Positions 31,784-40,986 of a DNA stretch of 64,000 nt are shown one piece after another. The DNA is taken from the NCBI RefSeq assembly GCF_900103445.1, contig NZ_FNHS01000005.1:304744-368743 (forward strand). Direction: 5' to 3'. Origin of the DNA: Methylobacterium phyllostachyos (GTDB lineage Bacteria > Pseudomonadota > Alphaproteobacteria > Rhizobiales > Beijerinckiaceae). Below the pieces are notes generated by a model. It worked only from the letters and a program-made list of their open reading frames with translations. It had not been told where the DNA came from and did no database searches. Made by a program: the position numbers and the translations under genes. Position 1 is the stretch's first letter; each line of letters opens with the position of its first letter.

Positions 31784-32605
31784 TTAGGGTTCGCTCACCT
31801 CGTCGGCGACGGCCAGGGTGACACCCATCCGGTCAAGCAGCAGGGCGATTTCCGGGGGCGGTGGCCGGTCCGTGAAAAACGTATCGATCTGATCGAGCCG
31901 CCCGACCTGAACCATCGGGCGGCGCGTGAACTTGCTGTGGTCCGCCACCAGGAAGGTCTTCCGCGCATGGGCCAGGATGGTCTGCGTCGCCCGCACCTCC
32001 TCGTAATCGTAATCGAGGAGCGCCCCGTCGGCGTCGATGCCGCTGGTGCCGATCACCGCCACGTCGACCCGGAACTGGCTGAGCGTATCGCAGGTGAGCT
32101 GGCCGAGTACGGCCCCGTCGCGGTTGCGCACCGTGCCGCCGGCGACGACGATGCGGAACTCCGTCGCCTCCGCGAGGGACAGCGCGACGTTCAGGTTGTT
32201 GGTGATGATGCTGAGATCGTCGTGCCGGGTCAGCTCCCGGGCGACCGCCTCGGGCGTCGTGCCGATATTGATGAAGACCGAGCAGTGCGACGGGATGCGG
32301 CTCGCGGCGAGCCGGCCGATCCGCGTCTTCTCCGGCAGCAGCGTCACCCGGCGATCGGCATAATCGATATTCTCGACGCTCGATGGCAGGCCGCCGCCGC
32401 CGCGGTAGCGCTCCAGCCGGCCCTCCGCGCTCAGCTCGTTGAGATCACGCCGGATCGTCTGGACGGTGACGCCGAACTGCGCGGCGAGCGCCTCGATGGT
32501 GACGAAGCCGCGCTGGCGCACAGCCGTCACGATGGCGCTGCGCCGCCCCTCGACCCCGGTCGCCTCCAACCTCTCCTCGGACCTCCGCTCGAGCGGTCGC
32601 GACAT
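31784..32605 (-). CDS. glpR: DeoR-family glycerol regulon repressor
   Basis: 273 residues from the ATG at 32605, with GGGGAGG upstream. The N-terminal helix-turn-helix reads GFVTIEALAAQFGVTVQTIR and RDLNELSAEGRLERYRGG. The C-terminal sugar-phosphate sensor domain has FINIGTTPEAVARELT, VVAGGTVRNRDGAVLG and FLVADHSKFTRRPMVQVG, as in GlpR. It precedes glpD on the same strand. The glycerol gene context and the operator-like palindromes around it support GlpR over other DeoR repressors. The usual inducer in the family is glycerol 3-phosphate. Confidence 0.92.
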   Translation of the reverse strand: MSRPLERRSEERLEATGVEGRRSAIVTAVRQRGFVTIEALAAQFGVTVQTIRRDLNELSAEGRLERYRGGGGLPSSVENIDYADRRVTLLPEKTRIGRLAASRIPSHCSVFINIGTTPEAVARELTRHDDLSIITNNLNVALSLAEATEFRIVVAGGTVRNRDGAVLGQLTCDTLSQFRVDVAVIGTSGIDADGALLDYDYEEVRATQTILAHARKTFLVADHSKFTRRPMVQVGRLDQIDTFFTDRPPPPEIALLLDRMGVTLAVADEVSEP

Positions 32606-32657
32606 CGATCCTCCCCTACCCTGCCCCGTCGCCCATCGGGTCGGGCCGTGATGCTGG

Positions 32658-32677
32658 GATGTTCGTTTTCGAACATC
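32658..32677. promoter_or_regulatory. GlpR-like operator upstream of glpR
   Basis: GATGTTCGTTTTCGAACATC is a 20-base near-perfect palindrome, 52 bases before the glpR start. It matches the published E. coli GlpR consensus (WATKYTCGWT half-sites) very closely, suggesting autoregulation. The rest of the glpR leader shows no clear -35/-10 pair. Confidence 0.7.
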
Positions 32678-32819
32678 GCGTTTGGCGCTGCCGCGTTTCG
32701 ACGGGCGTGGGCCGCCCGTTGGCACCACGCAAAGTCCTCTGCGGACACCGCGCCGGTCCGTCGGCGGAACTATGGTTCCGGATAGCCCGACGTCAAACAC
32801 ATGCTGGGCTTCGGGCATG

Positions 32820-32848
32820 AAAAAGGCCTGCCGCGGATACGGCAGGCC
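32820..32848 (-). terminator. Rho-independent terminator of the His/Met-rich gene
   Basis: A perfect nine-base stem, GGCCTGCCG / CGGCAGGCC, with a six-base loop is followed on the minus strand by five T. It lies about 47 bases after the stop of the gene at 32895. Confidence 0.85.
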
Positions 32849-32894
32849 CAAGCAACGGAGGCCCGGCCGCCTTTCGGCGGCGGGCTCCGCGCCA

Positions 32895-33140
32895 TCACAT
32901 GTGGTGACGCATCCGGCGGTGATGCTTCATCATCCGCTTGTGCTTCATGCGCTTGCGCATCATCGGCCGCTCGGTCGGTGCGGCGCCCCGCTCCATCGCG
33001 GTCGCCTCACCGGCGCGCTCCATGCCGCCGCGCGGGCCGCCGGCCTGCGAGCCGGAGTTGTTGTACGGCGCGTTGCCCTGGGCATAGGCGGAGCCCGCGA
33101 GCAGCGTCAGCGAGGCCGCGGCCAAAAGAAGTTTCCTCAT
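32895..33140 (-). CDS. Small secreted His/Met/Arg-rich protein
   Basis: 81 residues. A classical signal peptide (MRKLLLAAASLTLLAGSAYA, cleavage before QG) is followed by a Gly/Asn-rich stretch. The tail is made almost only of Met, His, Lys and Arg (MMRKRMKHKRMMKHHRRM, then RHHM). AAGGATGG precedes the ATG and a strong terminator follows, so it is a genuine single-gene unit. The tail could bind metal such as copper or nickel, or an anionic surface. I recognise no named family. The terminator separates it from glpR downstream. Confidence 0.75.
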   Translation of the reverse strand: MRKLLLAAASLTLLAGSAYAQGNAPYNNSGSQAGGPRGGMERAGEATAMERGAAPTERPMMRKRMKHKRMMKHHRRMRHHM

Positions 33141-33346
33141 CGTCCATCCTTGACCTAGACCGGCGCGGGCGAGGCGTCACCCGACGGAGGACCGGCTTTG
33201 CTGTGTCGGAAAATAAGCGGCTGAGGCGAGACTTGGTTCCCCGCGACGAGAGGGCCTGCGGGTTGGGTGATTGCCGGAGGCGTTGACTCGGCCTATTGCG
33301 CCAGCCGTCCCGGCTGCGCCGCGACCACGTTCATGGGGGACAGGCG

Positions 33347-33841
33347 GTGGCCAGCAGCGGGACGGCCTATCTCCTCCTCGACGTGGCCGGCACGCCCTGT
33401 GCCCTCCCGCATGCTGCAGTCGCCGAGATTCTGCCGCTGCCGGACCTTCACATGCCGCCCGCCGCCGGAGGCTGGCTGACGGGCTTCCTCAATCTCGGCG
33501 GCACGCCGATCCCCGTCATCGACCTTGCGGCCCTGCTCGGCCTGGTGGCGACCGCATCTGCCGACAGCCTCTACGCGCATCTCGTCCTCGTCCGGGGTGC
33601 GGCTGTCGCGTATCTCGTGGACCAGGCGGCCGACCTCGTGACGGTCCCCGAATCTGCGGTGCGGCCGACCGGCGAGGCGGGGACGCTCAACGGTTGCGTG
33701 ACGGCCGAACTCGTCCTGGGCGAACGTCTCGTCCACGCGCTGGCCCCTGAGCGCCTCCTGACCGCGCAGGAGCAGTCCCGGATCGCGGCGCTGACCCGGG
33801 CCGCCGCCGAGCGCCTCGCCGCTCTGCCCGATTCCGTCTGA
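33347..33841 (+). CDS. cheW: CheW-like adaptor (first gene of a Wsp-like chemosensory operon)
   Basis: 164 residues, essentially one CheW domain: YLLLDVAGTPCALPHAAVAEILPL, then GWLTGFLNLGGTPIPVIDLAALLG and YLVDQAADLVTVP. The GTG at 33347 was chosen because GGGGGA lies six bases upstream; the frame stays open further upstream without such a signal. CheW proteins link chemoreceptors to CheA. It starts a set of eight closely packed genes on the plus strand and resembles WspB in position and content. The next start is six bases beyond its stop. Confidence 0.88.
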   Translation: MASSGTAYLLLDVAGTPCALPHAAVAEILPLPDLHMPPAAGGWLTGFLNLGGTPIPVIDLAALLGLVATASADSLYAHLVLVRGAAVAYLVDQAADLVTVPESAVRPTGEAGTLNGCVTAELVLGERLVHALAPERLLTAQEQSRIAALTRAAAERLAALPDSV

Positions 33842-33847
33842 TCCGCG

Positions 33848-35350
33848 ATGTCCCGTCCCGGGTCTCCCTTGCCCGATCCGGGCACCGATCCCGCCTACGC
33901 GGCGCTGAAGGCGCGGATCATCGCGCGCACAGGTCATCATTACTACGCCGACAAGGACGACCTCCTGATCGAGCGGCTGCGCCGGCGTTTCCGCGATGTC
34001 GCGGCGGCCGATTGCATGGCCTACGCCGCCCTCCTGTCGGACGGCGTGCGGGGCGAAGCCGAATGGGCGCGCCTGGAGGCCGAGATCACCGTCGGCGAGA
34101 CGTTCTTCTTCCGGTATGCCGAGCAGTTCCAGGCGCTGCGCGGGCGGATCCTGCCGGAGCTGATCGCCGCCCGGGCCGCCGAGCGGACTCTTCGGATCTG
34201 GAGCGCGGGCTGCTCGACGGGGGCCGAGCCCTACTCCCTGTCGATCCTGGTGCAGGAACTCCTCGGCGACGCGCTGCCGGATTGGCGGGTCTCGATCCTC
34301 GGTACCGACATCAGCACCGAGGCGCTCGCTACTGCGCGCGCCGCCGAGTACGGCCGCTGGGCCCTGCGCACGATGCCGCCGGACGAGCGGCTGCGCTACT
34401 TCACACGCCTGCCCCCCGCCCCCGGCATCCGGCGGGAGGGCGGCTACGCCCTGCGCCCGGAGTACCGCGGGCGCGTGCGGTTCGAGCGCGGCAACCTGCT
34501 GACGCTGGTCGAGCCAAACCCGCCGGGGGGCGAGCCTTACGACCTGATCCTGTGCCGGAACGTCCTGATCTATTTCGACGCCCGGACGGTGACCGCGGTG
34601 GTGCGCGGCCTCGGACGAAGGCTCCGGGCGGATGGTTGGCTGCTCCTCGGCCATGCGGAGCCGAGCCCGGCCTTCTCGGGCTTCCTCGATGCCGTCAGCC
34701 TGCCCGGGACCGTGGCCTACCGTGCCCGGCCGGATGCGGCGGTGATTCCTGTGGTGCCGGCCGCGCCAGCGTTGCCGGTCCTACCTGTGATACCGCCGGG
34801 CATCGGAGCCGAAGGGTTCACGCCGACCTGGGTGCCCCCTTGGGTGCCGACCGGTGCGCCAGCCGTTCCCCCGGCCGAGGGAACGAGGCCGCCCGTCCCG
34901 CCAGCCGAAACCGTGGCTGAGGAGCGTGCGCCCCCCCCGGTCTCCGACCGCGACCGGATCCGCGCCCTGGCGGATATCGGCGAGACCGCGTCCGCATGGC
35001 GGGCGCTACGGGTCGCCCTCGATCGCGATCCGACCGATCCCGTCTTGCGGTTCTACGAAGGACTCCTCGCCCGGGCGCTGGGCCGCGACGCGGAAGCCGA
35101 GCGGGCGCTGCGGGCGGCCCTCTATCTCGACCGCGGCTTCGTGATGGCCCACTACCACCTCGGGTTGTTGCTTATCGCCCTCGAACGATCGAGCGAGGCG
35201 GCCCGCGCCCTCGACAACGCCATCGCCCTGAGCCAAGCCCTGCAGCCGGATGCGGTGCTGTCCGAGGGTGACGGCGCGTCTGCTGCCGAGATTGCCGCCG
35301 GGGCATCCGCGATCCGCGCGGTGCTCGACCGCGACAGCAGGGGTTCCTGA
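33848..35350 (+). CDS. CheR-type receptor methyltransferase with TPR-like C-terminus (WspC-like)
   Basis: 500 residues. The N-terminal helical domain and the SAM-binding core show EITVGETFFFR, LRIWSAGCSTGAEPYSLSIL and DLILCRNVLIYFD. A proline-rich linker of about 70 residues (near 295-365) leads to helical repeats with GRDAEAERALRAALYLD and AHYHLGLLLIALERS, typical of TPR. This is the layout of WspC in Pseudomonas. The enzyme methylates glutamates on the partner receptor using SAM. The stop overlaps the next start by one base (TGATG). Confidence 0.92.
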   Translation: MSRPGSPLPDPGTDPAYAALKARIIARTGHHYYADKDDLLIERLRRRFRDVAAADCMAYAALLSDGVRGEAEWARLEAEITVGETFFFRYAEQFQALRGRILPELIAARAAERTLRIWSAGCSTGAEPYSLSILVQELLGDALPDWRVSILGTDISTEALATARAAEYGRWALRTMPPDERLRYFTRLPPAPGIRREGGYALRPEYRGRVRFERGNLLTLVEPNPPGGEPYDLILCRNVLIYFDARTVTAVVRGLGRRLRADGWLLLGHAEPSPAFSGFLDAVSLPGTVAYRARPDAAVIPVVPAAPALPVLPVIPPGIGAEGFTPTWVPPWVPTGAPAVPPAEGTRPPVPPAETVAEERAPPPVSDRDRIRALADIGETASAWRALRVALDRDPTDPVLRFYEGLLARALGRDAEAERALRAALYLDRGFVMAHYHLGLLLIALERSSEAARALDNAIALSQALQPDAVLSEGDGASAAEIAAGASAIRAVLDRDSRGS

Positions 35351-35913
35351 TGAGGGCACGCCAGAGCGGTGTGGACGGCGGCGCGCCGGCGCGGCCTCGC
35401 CCGGCGCGGGACATCAGGGCCGAGCGCGCGGCGGCGTTGGCGCGGCGGAGCACCGCCGCGGCAAACGTCGATGCCGGCCTCGACCATCTCGTCTGTGTCT
35501 GCGGGGGTGAGCGCTACGGCCTGCCGCTGGGCGCCGTCGCACAGGTGCTGCCGATGCGGTCCGCCACACCCATGCCGGGCGCGGTGCCGGCGCTGATCGG
35601 CCTCATCGCCGTCTCGGGACGGATCGTCGGCGTGCTCAGCCTCGCCCGGGCGCTCGGCCGGCCGGATCCGGAGGCCGAAGCAGGGCATCTCGTGGTGCTG
35701 CGCGGCGCCCCGTCCCATCAGCCCCTGGCCCTGGCGGTCGATCGGGTGCTGGGCATCGCCCGCGCGGCCGACGTGTCCGCCGGGCAATCCCCGGATCCCG
35801 ACGGGTTGGGCAACGACGCCGCTTCGGGCTATGCCCCCGGGACGGCGGCCGCCGACCGCCCGGACTTCGTCATCGTCGATCTTCCCCGCCTCCTGCGCCG
35901 CGCCCTGCCCTGA
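35350..35913 (+). CDS. Second CheW-like adaptor (WspD-like)
   Basis: 187 residues. After about 45 polar residues rich in Ala and Arg comes a CheW domain: LVCVCGGERYGLPLGAVAQVLPM, PALIGLIAVSGRIVGVLSLARALG, and the late VDRVLGIARA. Two CheW proteins flanking cheR is the wsp operon arrangement (wspB-wspC-wspD order). It probably joins the receptor to the CheA-like kinase. The segment SPDPDGLGNDAASGYAPG near the C-terminus is an insertion compared with short CheW proteins. Confidence 0.88.
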   Translation: MRARQSGVDGGAPARPRPARDIRAERAAALARRSTAAANVDAGLDHLVCVCGGERYGLPLGAVAQVLPMRSATPMPGAVPALIGLIAVSGRIVGVLSLARALGRPDPEAEAGHLVVLRGAPSHQPLALAVDRVLGIARAADVSAGQSPDPDGLGNDAASGYAPGTAAADRPDFVIVDLPRLLRRALP

Positions 35914-35949
35914 CGGGCAGCCGGAACCCAATCGGAGCCAGCCCCGACC

Positions 35950-37623
35950 GTGACCCTCTCGATCGGAAGACGCATCCTCCTCGGCTTCTTCGCCGTCACG
36001 GTGGTGATCGTGGCGCTCGGCTTCTATGCGCTGGAGCAGATCGGCGCGGTGCGCGACACGACCGACGCGATCGTGCGGCGCGACATGACGGTCTTGCGCC
36101 AGCTCGACGACCTCGGCAACGAGGCCCGCGACCTCGGGCTGCTGCGCCGCACCGCCGTCATCGCGATGCTGATGCAGGCGCAGGGGCGGACGGCGCGCAC
36201 CGACGACACCGTGGCGGCATGGCGCCAGACCGCGACCCAGATCGAGAACCGGCTCACCACGACGATCCAGCTCGCCACCGAGTACCGCGCCTACTCGGCC
36301 TCCGCCGAGCGCGTGGCCTCCTGGGACCGGATTGCCGCGGCAGCCGCCGAGGTGCAGCGCGCCTTCCGCGAGGTCCGGAGTCTCGGCGAGGCGCAGTTCG
36401 CGGCCATCGCCAAGCAGGACGTCCCCGGCGTGGACGCCCGCAACGACGAGATCACCCGCCTCCAGGCGCCCTTCCTGGAGGGGATCAAGAACCTCAGGAC
36501 CCTGCTCGATGGCGGCATGGCGCTGGGGCAACGCGCCGCCCAGGAGGTCTACGATCGCTCGCGCCTCTCGATCTACCTGACCCTCGCCGCCGCGATCGCG
36601 CTGGCGATCCTGGTCACGTGGCTGATCAGCCGCGCGGTGGTGCGACCGCTCGAGACCGTCATGGCGTTCGTGGAGCGGGTCGGCGGCGGGGATCTGTCGG
36701 GCCAGCTGACAATCAGCGGACTCGACGAGATCGGCCGGCTCGCCACCACCCTCAACGCCATGGTGGCGGGCCTCTCGGACCTCGCCAAGACCAACCGGGC
36801 CGCCACCGCCGACCTCAACGCCGCCGCGACCGAGATCCGCGCCTCGGCTCAGGAACAGGCGGCCTCCGTCGAGCAGCAATTCGCGGCCGTGCAGGAGACC
36901 GCCGCGACGGTCGACGAGATCACCCATTCGGGCGCGCAGATCAGCAAGCGCGCCACCGAGGTGATCGCCACCGCCCAGGCCACCGCCCAGACCTCCCGGC
37001 AGGGGCTGCGGGCCGTCTCCGACACCGCCAAGGCCATGGACGCGATCCGCGAGCAGGCCGAGGCGGTGGCCGGCAACATCGTCAGCCTGTCAGAGAAGAC
37101 CCAGACGATCGGCGACATCATCGAGACGGTCAACGACATCTCGGAGCGCACGCATCTCCTCGCGCTGAACGCCGCCATCGAGGCGGCGGCGGCGGGCGAG
37201 AGCGGGCGCAGTTTTGCGGTCGTCGCCTCCGAGATGAAGCTGCTCGCCGATCAGGCCAAGGCGGCGACTGGCCAGGTGCGCGGGATCCTGGGCGAGATCC
37301 AGCGGGGCATCAACACCTCGGTGATGCTGACCGAGGAGGCGGTGAAGCGCGCCGCCGCCGGCAAGACCCGCTCCGACACGACGCAGCGGACCATCGAGGA
37401 GATCACCGCCCGGGTGGAGGAGAACGTCCAGACCTTCCAGCAGATCGTCGCCTCGACGAACCAGCAGCAGCTCGGGATCGAACAGGTGATGGGCGCGCTC
37501 CAGAACATCCGGCAGGCCAGCCAGCAGACGGCGGTCGGCACGCGGCAGGTTGAATCCGCTTCGGCCAACCTCACGGAGCTGGCCCAGGCGCTGATGGCGC
37601 TGGCCGAACGCTACCGGCACTGA
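35950..37623 (+). CDS. Chemoreceptor of the Wsp-like operon (WspA-like)
   Basis: 557 residues from a GTG. Membrane segments lie near residues 10-27 and 207-229. The periplasmic part is helical, of the four-helix-bundle type, followed by HAMP ([20 protein letters not shown]). The signalling tip differs from standard receptors: [20 protein letters not shown] and then [17 protein letters not shown], with His for the usual Asn after Thr. That change fits a receptor committed to its own cluster rather than the flagellar array. It ends without a pentapeptide tether, and the adaptor, methyltransferase and methylesterase are all in the same operon. Confidence 0.92.
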   Translation: MTLSIGRRILLGFFAVTVVIVALGFYALEQIGAVRDTTDAIVRRDMTVLRQLDDLGNEARDLGLLRRTAVIAMLMQAQGRTARTDDTVAAWRQTATQIENRLTTTIQLATEYRAYSASAERVASWDRIAAAAAEVQRAFREVRSLGEAQFAAIAKQDVPGVDARNDEITRLQAPFLEGIKNLRTLLDGGMALGQRAAQEVYDRSRLSIYLTLAAAIALAILVTWLISRAVVRPLETVMAFVERVGGGDLSGQLTISGLDEIGRLATTLNAMVAGLSDLAKTNRAATADLNAAATEIRASAQEQAASVEQQFAAVQETAATVDEITHSGAQISKRATEVIATAQATAQTSRQGLRAVSDTAKAMDAIREQAEAVAGNIVSLSEKTQTIGDIIETVNDISERTHLLALNAAIEAAAAGESGRSFAVVASEMKLLADQAKAATGQVRGILGEIQRGINTSVMLTEEAVKRAAAGKTRSDTTQRTIEEITARVEENVQTFQQIVASTNQQQLGIEQVMGALQNIRQASQQTAVGTRQVESASANLTELAQALMALAERYRH

Positions 37624-37633
37624 GGCCGGGCGC

Positions 37634-39922
37634 TTGGCTCAGGACATCCGCCAGCTCCTGCTCGCTGCCTTCGATGTCGAGCACCGGGAGCATGTCACCG
37701 CGATCCGCGGGGCGCTCGGCAGCGCCACGCCGGACTGGAACGACGTGTTCCGCCGGGCTCACAGCCTGAAGGGGGCGTCGCGCGCCGTCGATCTGCCGGC
37801 GGTCGAGGCGGTCGCGCACCGCCTTGAGACGCTGTTCGAGAAGGTCCGGACCGGTGCCACCGCCCTCGACCGGGAGGCGGCCAACGCTGTCCACCTCGCC
37901 CTCGACCGGATCGAGGCCTACGTCGCCGGCCTGCAGGACGGGGTCGGGCCCGACATGCCGGCCGACGCCCTGGCGGCCCTGGGGCAGGTCCTCGGGCTGC
38001 CGGGCGAGACGGCCGCCAAGCTTCAGCCGTTGGCCGATCCCGCCCCGCAAGCCGGGCCAGCTCCGGAGGGCGGGGCGCCGGCCCCCAAGCCCCAGGGCTC
38101 GCTTCCCAAGCCCACGGCACCCGCACCCGCACCCGAGGCGCTGGCATCCAAGCCGCCGCCTGAGCCGGCCGATCCCGGCGCCGCCTTCCTGCGCGTGCCC
38201 GGCGAGGCCGTCGAGGCGATGGCGCGGGCGAGTCACGACCTGACCAGCACGCTGGCCGGCCGCACCTCGGCGGCTGAGAGCCTTGCGCGACTGGCCGGGC
38301 TCGCTCGGGATCTGCGTGTCCGGGCGGAGGTGCTCGCTGCCGGGGCGGATACCGACAGGACCGACTTACGCAGCTTCGCGGCCGAGGCCGGCGCCTTCGC
38401 CCGGGAAGCGTCGGACCTGGCCCGGCGCCACGCGGTGGCCAGCAGCGCCATCGACGGGGCAGCCGCTCAGGTCCGTGCGGCTGCCGAACGCCTCGCTCTG
38501 GTGCCGGCCGAGACCGTCCTTGCCCCGCTGGCCCGGTCCATCCGCGAGACCGCCCGGGAGCAGGGCCGCGAGGTCGATCTCGACCTGCGCGGCCTCGACC
38601 TGCCGGTGGAGCGCGGTACGCTCCAGGCGCTGAAGGACCCCCTGCTCCACGCCCTGCGCAATGCCCTCAGCCATGGCTGGCAGAGCCCGGAGCAGCGTCG
38701 CGCGGCCGGCAAGCCCGAGGCGCTCGGGCTCGGGTTGGCGGTGGTGGTGCGCGGCGCCCAGCTCAATGTCACGGTGTTCGACGATGGACCGGGACCCGAT
38801 CTCGCCCGGATCGAGACCGTCGCCCGGGAACGCGGCCTTCTCGCCCCGGAGGCGAGCCCCGATCCCGAGACCCTGCTGCGGCTCGTCTTCGAGCCCGGTT
38901 TCTCCACCGCGGGGGCGGTCGATACCCTGTCGGGCCGCGGCTACGGCCTCGCGGTGGCGGCGGATGCGGCGCGCCAGCTTCTGGGCAGCGTCCGCCTGGA
39001 GCCGCGCACGCCGTCCGGCACCGCGCTGGTCTTCAGCCTGCCACTCTCGGCGGCCCGGCGCAGCCTGCTGCTGGTCGAGGCGGGCGGACGCAGCTACGCG
39101 CTGCCAGGCAATGCTGTCGAGCGCCTGCTGCGCCTGAAGCGGGCCGATCTGCCCGTGGCGATGGGACGCACGATCCTGAGGTTCGGTGCGGGCGATGCGG
39201 CCACGAACCACCCGGTCAGCGACCTCGCCGCGCTCCTGGGTCAGGCACCCGACGCGGAGGATCCCGAGACCCTGCTCGCCGTGGTGCTGCGGGCCGGCGG
39301 CGGGCGTCTGGCGCTTGCCGTCGACCGGCTGCACGATGTCCGCTCCCTCCTGGTCCTGCCAGCCCCCGCCTTCGGCACCGATCCGGGCCTGATCGCCGGC
39401 ACGGCGGTCCTGCCCGGCGACGTCCCGGTGCTCCTCCTCGACCCCGAGGGGCTTGCGACACGCGCGGCTGTCGCGTCGTCGTTCGGAACGATGGCGCAGG
39501 CTCCACGTTCGACGACACGCGCGCCGGGCGACACGGCGACACGGCCCTCCGCGCGGGCGACCATTCTGGTCGTCGATGATTCGATCACCACCCGGACGTT
39601 GGAGAAGGGCATCTTGGAAGCGGCCGGCTACCGTGTGGTTGTCTGCGTCGACGGCCAGGACGCCCTCGACCGGCTGCGCGCCGAGGTCGAGCCCGTGGAC
39701 CTTGTCCTGGCCGACGTGGAAATGCCGCATCTCGACGGGTTCGGCCTGCTCCAGGCGCTGCGGGCCGATCCGCGCTTCGCCCGGCTGCCGACGATCCTGA
39801 TGACCTCCCGCGGGGACGCCACCGACGTGGCCCGGGGTCTCGACCTCGGGGCCGACGCCTACCTGACCAAGCAGACCTTCGACCAGGGCCAGCTGCTCGC
39901 CACGATCGGGCAGCTCCTGTGA
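37634..39922 (+). CDS. CheA-type histidine kinase fused to a receiver domain (WspE-like)
   Basis: 762 residues from a TTG. The P1 phosphotransfer domain has His43 in RRAHSLKGASRA. A Pro/Ala-rich linker occupies about 135-190. The ATPase region shows LLHALRNALSHGWQ, FDDGPGPD and GRGYGLAV. A CheW-like domain follows (LLLVEAGGRSYALPGNAVER). The C-terminal receiver begins ILVVDDSITTRTLEKGIL with acceptor Asp in LVLADVEMPHLDGFG. Fusion of CheA to a receiver is typical of WspE and other non-flagellar systems; the receiver may be a phosphate sink or an output. The stop overlaps cheB by four bases. Confidence 0.93.
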   Translation: MAQDIRQLLLAAFDVEHREHVTAIRGALGSATPDWNDVFRRAHSLKGASRAVDLPAVEAVAHRLETLFEKVRTGATALDREAANAVHLALDRIEAYVAGLQDGVGPDMPADALAALGQVLGLPGETAAKLQPLADPAPQAGPAPEGGAPAPKPQGSLPKPTAPAPAPEALASKPPPEPADPGAAFLRVPGEAVEAMARASHDLTSTLAGRTSAAESLARLAGLARDLRVRAEVLAAGADTDRTDLRSFAAEAGAFAREASDLARRHAVASSAIDGAAAQVRAAAERLALVPAETVLAPLARSIRETAREQGREVDLDLRGLDLPVERGTLQALKDPLLHALRNALSHGWQSPEQRRAAGKPEALGLGLAVVVRGAQLNVTVFDDGPGPDLARIETVARERGLLAPEASPDPETLLRLVFEPGFSTAGAVDTLSGRGYGLAVAADAARQLLGSVRLEPRTPSGTALVFSLPLSAARRSLLLVEAGGRSYALPGNAVERLLRLKRADLPVAMGRTILRFGAGDAATNHPVSDLAALLGQAPDAEDPETLLAVVLRAGGGRLALAVDRLHDVRSLLVLPAPAFGTDPGLIAGTAVLPGDVPVLLLDPEGLATRAAVASSFGTMAQAPRSTTRAPGDTATRPSARATILVVDDSITTRTLEKGILEAAGYRVVVCVDGQDALDRLRAEVEPVDLVLADVEMPHLDGFGLLQALRADPRFARLPTILMTSRGDATDVARGLDLGADAYLTKQTFDQGQLLATIGQLL

Positions 39923-40986
39923 CCCCGGTCCGCGTCATGCTCGTCGAGGACAGCCTCGTGGTGCGCGAGCTGTTGCGCCACATCGTCTCCCGCGATCCCC
40001 GCCTCGAGATCGTCGCCGCGGTCGCCTCCGGCGAGGAGGCCCTCGATAAGCTCCGGACCGCCCGTCCGGACGTGATCTCCATGGATATCCGCCTGCCCGG
40101 CATCGACGGGCTGGAGACGACCCGCCGGATCATGGCCGAGCACCCGACCCCGATCGTCGTGGTGGCGGATTCGGTCGAGGATTCGTCCCTGCGCATCTCC
40201 ATGAACGCGCTGCGCGCTGGCGCGCTGTCGGTGGTCGAGAAGCCCGTGGCCACGACCCATGCGGGCTACGAGGCGGTGGCGGGGGAGATCTGCACGCAAT
40301 TGCGGATCATGGCCCAGGTCCCGGTGATCCGCCGTCGGCCGATCGGCAGCGAATGGGCGGGCCGCACCACCGCGGCCTCCTACGCCCCACCGGCCGACCT
40401 GCCAGGCCTTGCACCCAGCATCCTCGGGCTGGGAGCCTCAACGGGCGGGCCCCCGGCGCTCGCCAAGGTCATCGGCGCCCTGCCGAAGGACTTCCCGCTG
40501 CCGGTGCTGGTGGTGCAGCACATGGGCCCGGCCTTCATGGACGGGTTCGCGTCCTGGCTCGACAGCGTCGTCACCTTGCCCGTCGGCCTCGCCCGGGAGG
40601 GGGAGCGGGCCGAGCCTGGCCGGGTCTACGTGGCGCCCGGGGACCGGCATCTGGAACTCGGATCGGGCCGGATCCTGCGGGTGGTCGATGCCGCTCCGGT
40701 TTCGGGACAGCGCCCGGCTGCCACCGTCCTGTTCCGCTCGATGGCCCGGCAGGCCGGCGCTTCGGGAATCGGGGTGTTGCTCACCGGCATGGGCGAAGAC
40801 GGGGCCGTCGGGCTGGCCGACATGCACAAGGCCGGCGCTCAGACCGTCGCCGAGCACGAGAGTACCGCAGTGGTCTACGGCATGCCGGCGGCGGCGGTGC
40901 GCCTCGGGGCGGCCCGCGCCGTCCTGCCCCTGGACCGGATTGCCGACCACGTCCTGCGACTTGCCGAACCGGGATTGCGGCCGTGA
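39919..40986 (+). CDS. cheB: Protein-glutamate methylesterase CheB (WspF-like)
   Basis: 355 residues from a GTG overlapping the previous stop (GTGA). The receiver has VEDS and acceptor Asp56 in VISMDIRLPGIDG. The esterase domain carries the triad context: Ser in GASTGGPPALAKV, His in VVQHMGP and Asp in LTGMGEDGAVGL. It removes methyl groups from the receptor when phosphorylated, opposing the CheR protein of the same operon. The next gene again overlaps by four bases. The regulator domain and catalytic motifs are intact, so adaptation should work. Confidence 0.94.
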   Translation: MTPVRVMLVEDSLVVRELLRHIVSRDPRLEIVAAVASGEEALDKLRTARPDVISMDIRLPGIDGLETTRRIMAEHPTPIVVVADSVEDSSLRISMNALRAGALSVVEKPVATTHAGYEAVAGEICTQLRIMAQVPVIRRRPIGSEWAGRTTAASYAPPADLPGLAPSILGLGASTGGPPALAKVIGALPKDFPLPVLVVQHMGPAFMDGFASWLDSVVTLPVGLAREGERAEPGRVYVAPGDRHLELGSGRILRVVDAAPVSGQRPAATVLFRSMARQAGASGIGVLLTGMGEDGAVGLADMHKAGAQTVAEHESTAVVYGMPAAAVRLGAARAVLPLDRIADHVLRLAEPGLRP

